A model generated the notes under the pieces. It saw nothing but the letters and a program-made list of their open reading frames with translations. It had not been told where the DNA came from and searched no databases. This document shows positions 62,260 to 64,000 of a stretch of DNA of 64,000 nt, one piece after another. The DNA is from Halomonas ventosae (GTDB taxonomy: Bacteria > Pseudomonadota > Gammaproteobacteria > Pseudomonadales > Halomonadaceae): NCBI RefSeq assembly GCF_004361885.1, contig NZ_SNWH01000007.1, positions 85,935 to 149,934 on the forward strand, read 5' to 3'. Positions within the stretch are counted from its first letter, which is position 1. The number at the start of each line of letters is the position of its first letter. The position numbers and the translations under genes were made by a program.

Positions 62260-63744
62260 ATGAGTGCTAATGTCGAACAGAACCAGCGTCCGGATTACGA
62301 TGCCGAACTCCAGAAGATCGCCGATTATGTCCTCGACTTCACGATCGAGAGCAGCGAGGCGCTGGACACCGCCCGCCATTGCCTGATGGACACCCTGGGG
62401 TGTGGTCTGCTGGCGCTGCGCTTCCCGGAATGCACCAAGCACCTCGGCCCGCTGGTCGAGGGTACCGTGGTGCCTCATGGTGCCCGGGTACCAGGTACTT
62501 CGTTTCGACTGGATCCCGTCAAAGCGGCCTGGGACATCGGCGCTACTATCCGCTGGCTCGACTACAATGATACCTGGCTGGCCGCCGAGTGGGGGCACCC
62601 CTCTGACAACCTGGGAGGGATTCTGGCCATCTCCGACCACCTCTCCCAGACACGTCTCGCCCGAGGCGATTCGCCCCTGACCATGCGCCAGGTGCTGGAA
62701 GCCATGATCATGGCCCACGAGATTCAGGGCGTGCTGGCGCTGGACAACTCCTTCAACCGTGTCGGCCTCGATCATGTGGTGCTGGTCAAGGTGGCCTCCA
62801 CCGCCGTGGTCGCCAAGCTGATGGGCGCCGATCGCGAGCAGCTGCTCTCGGCGCTCTCGCATGCCTGGGTTGATGGACAGAGCCTGCGGACCTACCGTCA
62901 TGCTCCCAATGCCGGTTCTCGCAAGAGCTGGGCCGCCGGTGATGCAACGTCGCGAGGAGTACGTCTCGCCGATATCGCCATGCGCGGGGAGATGGGCATC
63001 CCCAGTGTGCTCTCTGCGCCGCAGTGGGGCTTCTATGACATCCTGTTCAGTCATACCAATCGGGATCTGGCCCTCAAGCCTGAAGAAGAGCGCAAGTTCA
63101 CCTTCCAGCGCGATTTCGGCAGCTACGTGATGGAGAACATCCTGTTCAAGATCTCCTTTCCGGCCGAGTTTCACGCCCAGACGGCCTGCGAAGCCGCCGT
63201 CACCCTGCATCCCGAGGTCAGAAATCGTCTCGACGAGATCGATCGTATCGTGTTGACCACCCACGACTCGGCAATACGCATCATCTCCAAGGAGGGGAAT
63301 CTAGCCAATCCTGCGGATCGCGATCACTGTCTGCAGTACATGACCGCCGTGCCACTGATCTTCGGCACCCTGACCGCGGAGCACTACGAGGACGAGTTCC
63401 ACGAGGCGAATCCGCGCATCGACGAGTTACGCGCCAAGATGGAGGTGGTCGAGGATGAGGCCTACTCGCGGGACTACTACGATCCCGAGAAGCGCTCCAT
63501 CGCCAATGCCATCCAGGTATTCTTCAAGGACGGCAGTGCCACCGAGAAGGTCGCCGTCGAATACCCGGTGGGCCATCGCCGCCGCCGGGCCGAGGGGATT
63601 CCATTGCTCGTCGAGAAGTTCCGGCGCAACCTGGCCACTCGCTTCCCGGCAGGTCGCTGTGAGCAGATTCTCGACCTGTGCGCCGACCAGGTGCAGCTGG
63701 AGAGCACGCCCGTCGACCGTTTCGTCGATCTTTTCGTGATCTGA
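62260..63744 (+). CDS. prpD: 2-methylcitrate dehydratase
   Basis: 494 residues (E. coli 483), MmgE/PrpD fold. It has [38 protein letters not shown] (conserved core LDYNDTW...HPSDN), [19 protein letters not shown] and [15 protein letters not shown]. It dehydrates 2-methylcitrate to 2-methyl-cis-aconitate. prpD follows prpC directly (123-nt gap), and acnD or prpF do not occur in between, so the cofactor-independent PrpD route is used. The following hydration step needs an aconitase encoded elsewhere. Confidence 0.94.
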   Translation: MSANVEQNQRPDYDAELQKIADYVLDFTIESSEALDTARHCLMDTLGCGLLALRFPECTKHLGPLVEGTVVPHGARVPGTSFRLDPVKAAWDIGATIRWLDYNDTWLAAEWGHPSDNLGGILAISDHLSQTRLARGDSPLTMRQVLEAMIMAHEIQGVLALDNSFNRVGLDHVVLVKVASTAVVAKLMGADREQLLSALSHAWVDGQSLRTYRHAPNAGSRKSWAAGDATSRGVRLADIAMRGEMGIPSVLSAPQWGFYDILFSHTNRDLALKPEEERKFTFQRDFGSYVMENILFKISFPAEFHAQTACEAAVTLHPEVRNRLDEIDRIVLTTHDSAIRIISKEGNLANPADRDHCLQYMTAVPLIFGTLTAEHYEDEFHEANPRIDELRAKMEVVEDEAYSRDYYDPEKRSIANAIQVFFKDGSATEKVAVEYPVGHRRRRAEGIPLLVEKFRRNLATRFPAGRCEQILDLCADQVQLESTPVDRFVDLFVI

Positions 63745-63972
63745 TGTCGTGATCGCCGTCAACAATCCGTTATCCGCGCTTTTGGGCTTGATCTGTCAGT
63801 GTTCCAGGGCATGAGCGAAATAAGTTGCTGCAAGGCCATGGCGTAGCGCGGATGGCTGGACTATATTTTTCTGACGTACAGGGGTTGCATGCTACGGTGT
63901 TAGATCGTAGAGTACGCATCCGCTGCCGGCGACGGGACAGGTTGCCGGCGGTGGAGAGGGAAAGATCAGGGG

Positions 63973-64000
63973 TTGACAGGCAACGCCGATCACGTAGAAT
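63973..64000 (+). promoter_or_regulatory. Strong sigma-70 promoter at window edge
   Basis: TTGACA (63973-63978), a 16-nt spacer and TAGAAT (63995-64000), close to consensus in both boxes, in the gene-free 255 nt after prpD. The transcribed gene lies beyond the window. The rest of this stretch (63745-63972) shows no supported gene. Confidence 0.65.

Overview
The window is GC-rich, densely coded bacterial chromosome. Gene content and order (smr-prmB-aroC, lnt-corC-ybeY-ybeZ-miaB, rpe-gph-trpEGDC, a phasin-class I PHA synthase locus, a GntR-prpBCD methylcitrate locus) indicate a gammaproteobacterium. The PHA locus, several cation/proton antiporters and the overall style suggest the Halomonadaceae (Halomonas-like). 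That placement is inferred from gene content only. No rRNA, tRNA, CRISPR array, prophage or insertion sequence was recognised.

Layout. 1-9.6 kb: a Kef-type antiporter cut by the window edge, a YegS-like lipid kinase, a VOC protein, a lipoprotein with an internal duplication, a cold-shock protein, a TM2 protein, a broken LysE gene, the lytic transglycosylase slt, a DUF1232 protein, and htpG behind a near-consensus sigma-32 promoter. 9.8-17.7 kb: pntAB, gpsA-sixA, an AEC transporter coupled to a 29-residue membrane peptide, and a hydrolase-patatin pair. 17.7-23.7 kb: an Smr protein divergent from prmB-aroC, then a DUF6489-like protein, a phasin and phaC (carbon storage). 23.7-29.3 kb, minus strand: lnt, corC, ybeY, phoH/ybeZ and miaB. 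29.6-33.4 kb: an SH3 membrane protein, tpm, a decayed lipoprotein gene, an acetyltransferase, rpe, a GIY-YIG protein and gph. 33.4-37.7 kb: trpE-trpG-trpD-trpC, preceded by a candidate Trp leader peptide (ending W-R-W-stop) and possible attenuator pairings.

37.9-46.5 kb is the main accessory region. It is a tightly overlapping operon hsdM-hsdS-DUF1016 nuclease-hsdR-YgjP/M48-type metallopeptidase, inserted between trpC and a sodium/proton antiporter with REP-like hairpins at its left edge. It is a type I restriction-modification system carrying two extra enzymes. The hsdS specificity domains are visibly AT-richer than their surroundings.

46.5-55.7 kb: a CPA1 antiporter, a DUF2905 protein, a large FAD/Fe-S dehydrogenase (YdiJ type), serS, a SIMPL protein, an AI-2E family permease and trxA. 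55.9-57.6 kb: cysB and a PAPS-type cysH, which with trxA makes a small sulfate-assimilation neighbourhood. 57.7-59.1 kb: pabB. 59.3-63.7 kb: a GntR/FCD regulator and prpB, prpC, prpD for propionate breakdown by the methylcitrate cycle, with palindromic operator candidates at the regulator's start. The right edge ends in a strong sigma-70 promoter whose target lies outside the window.
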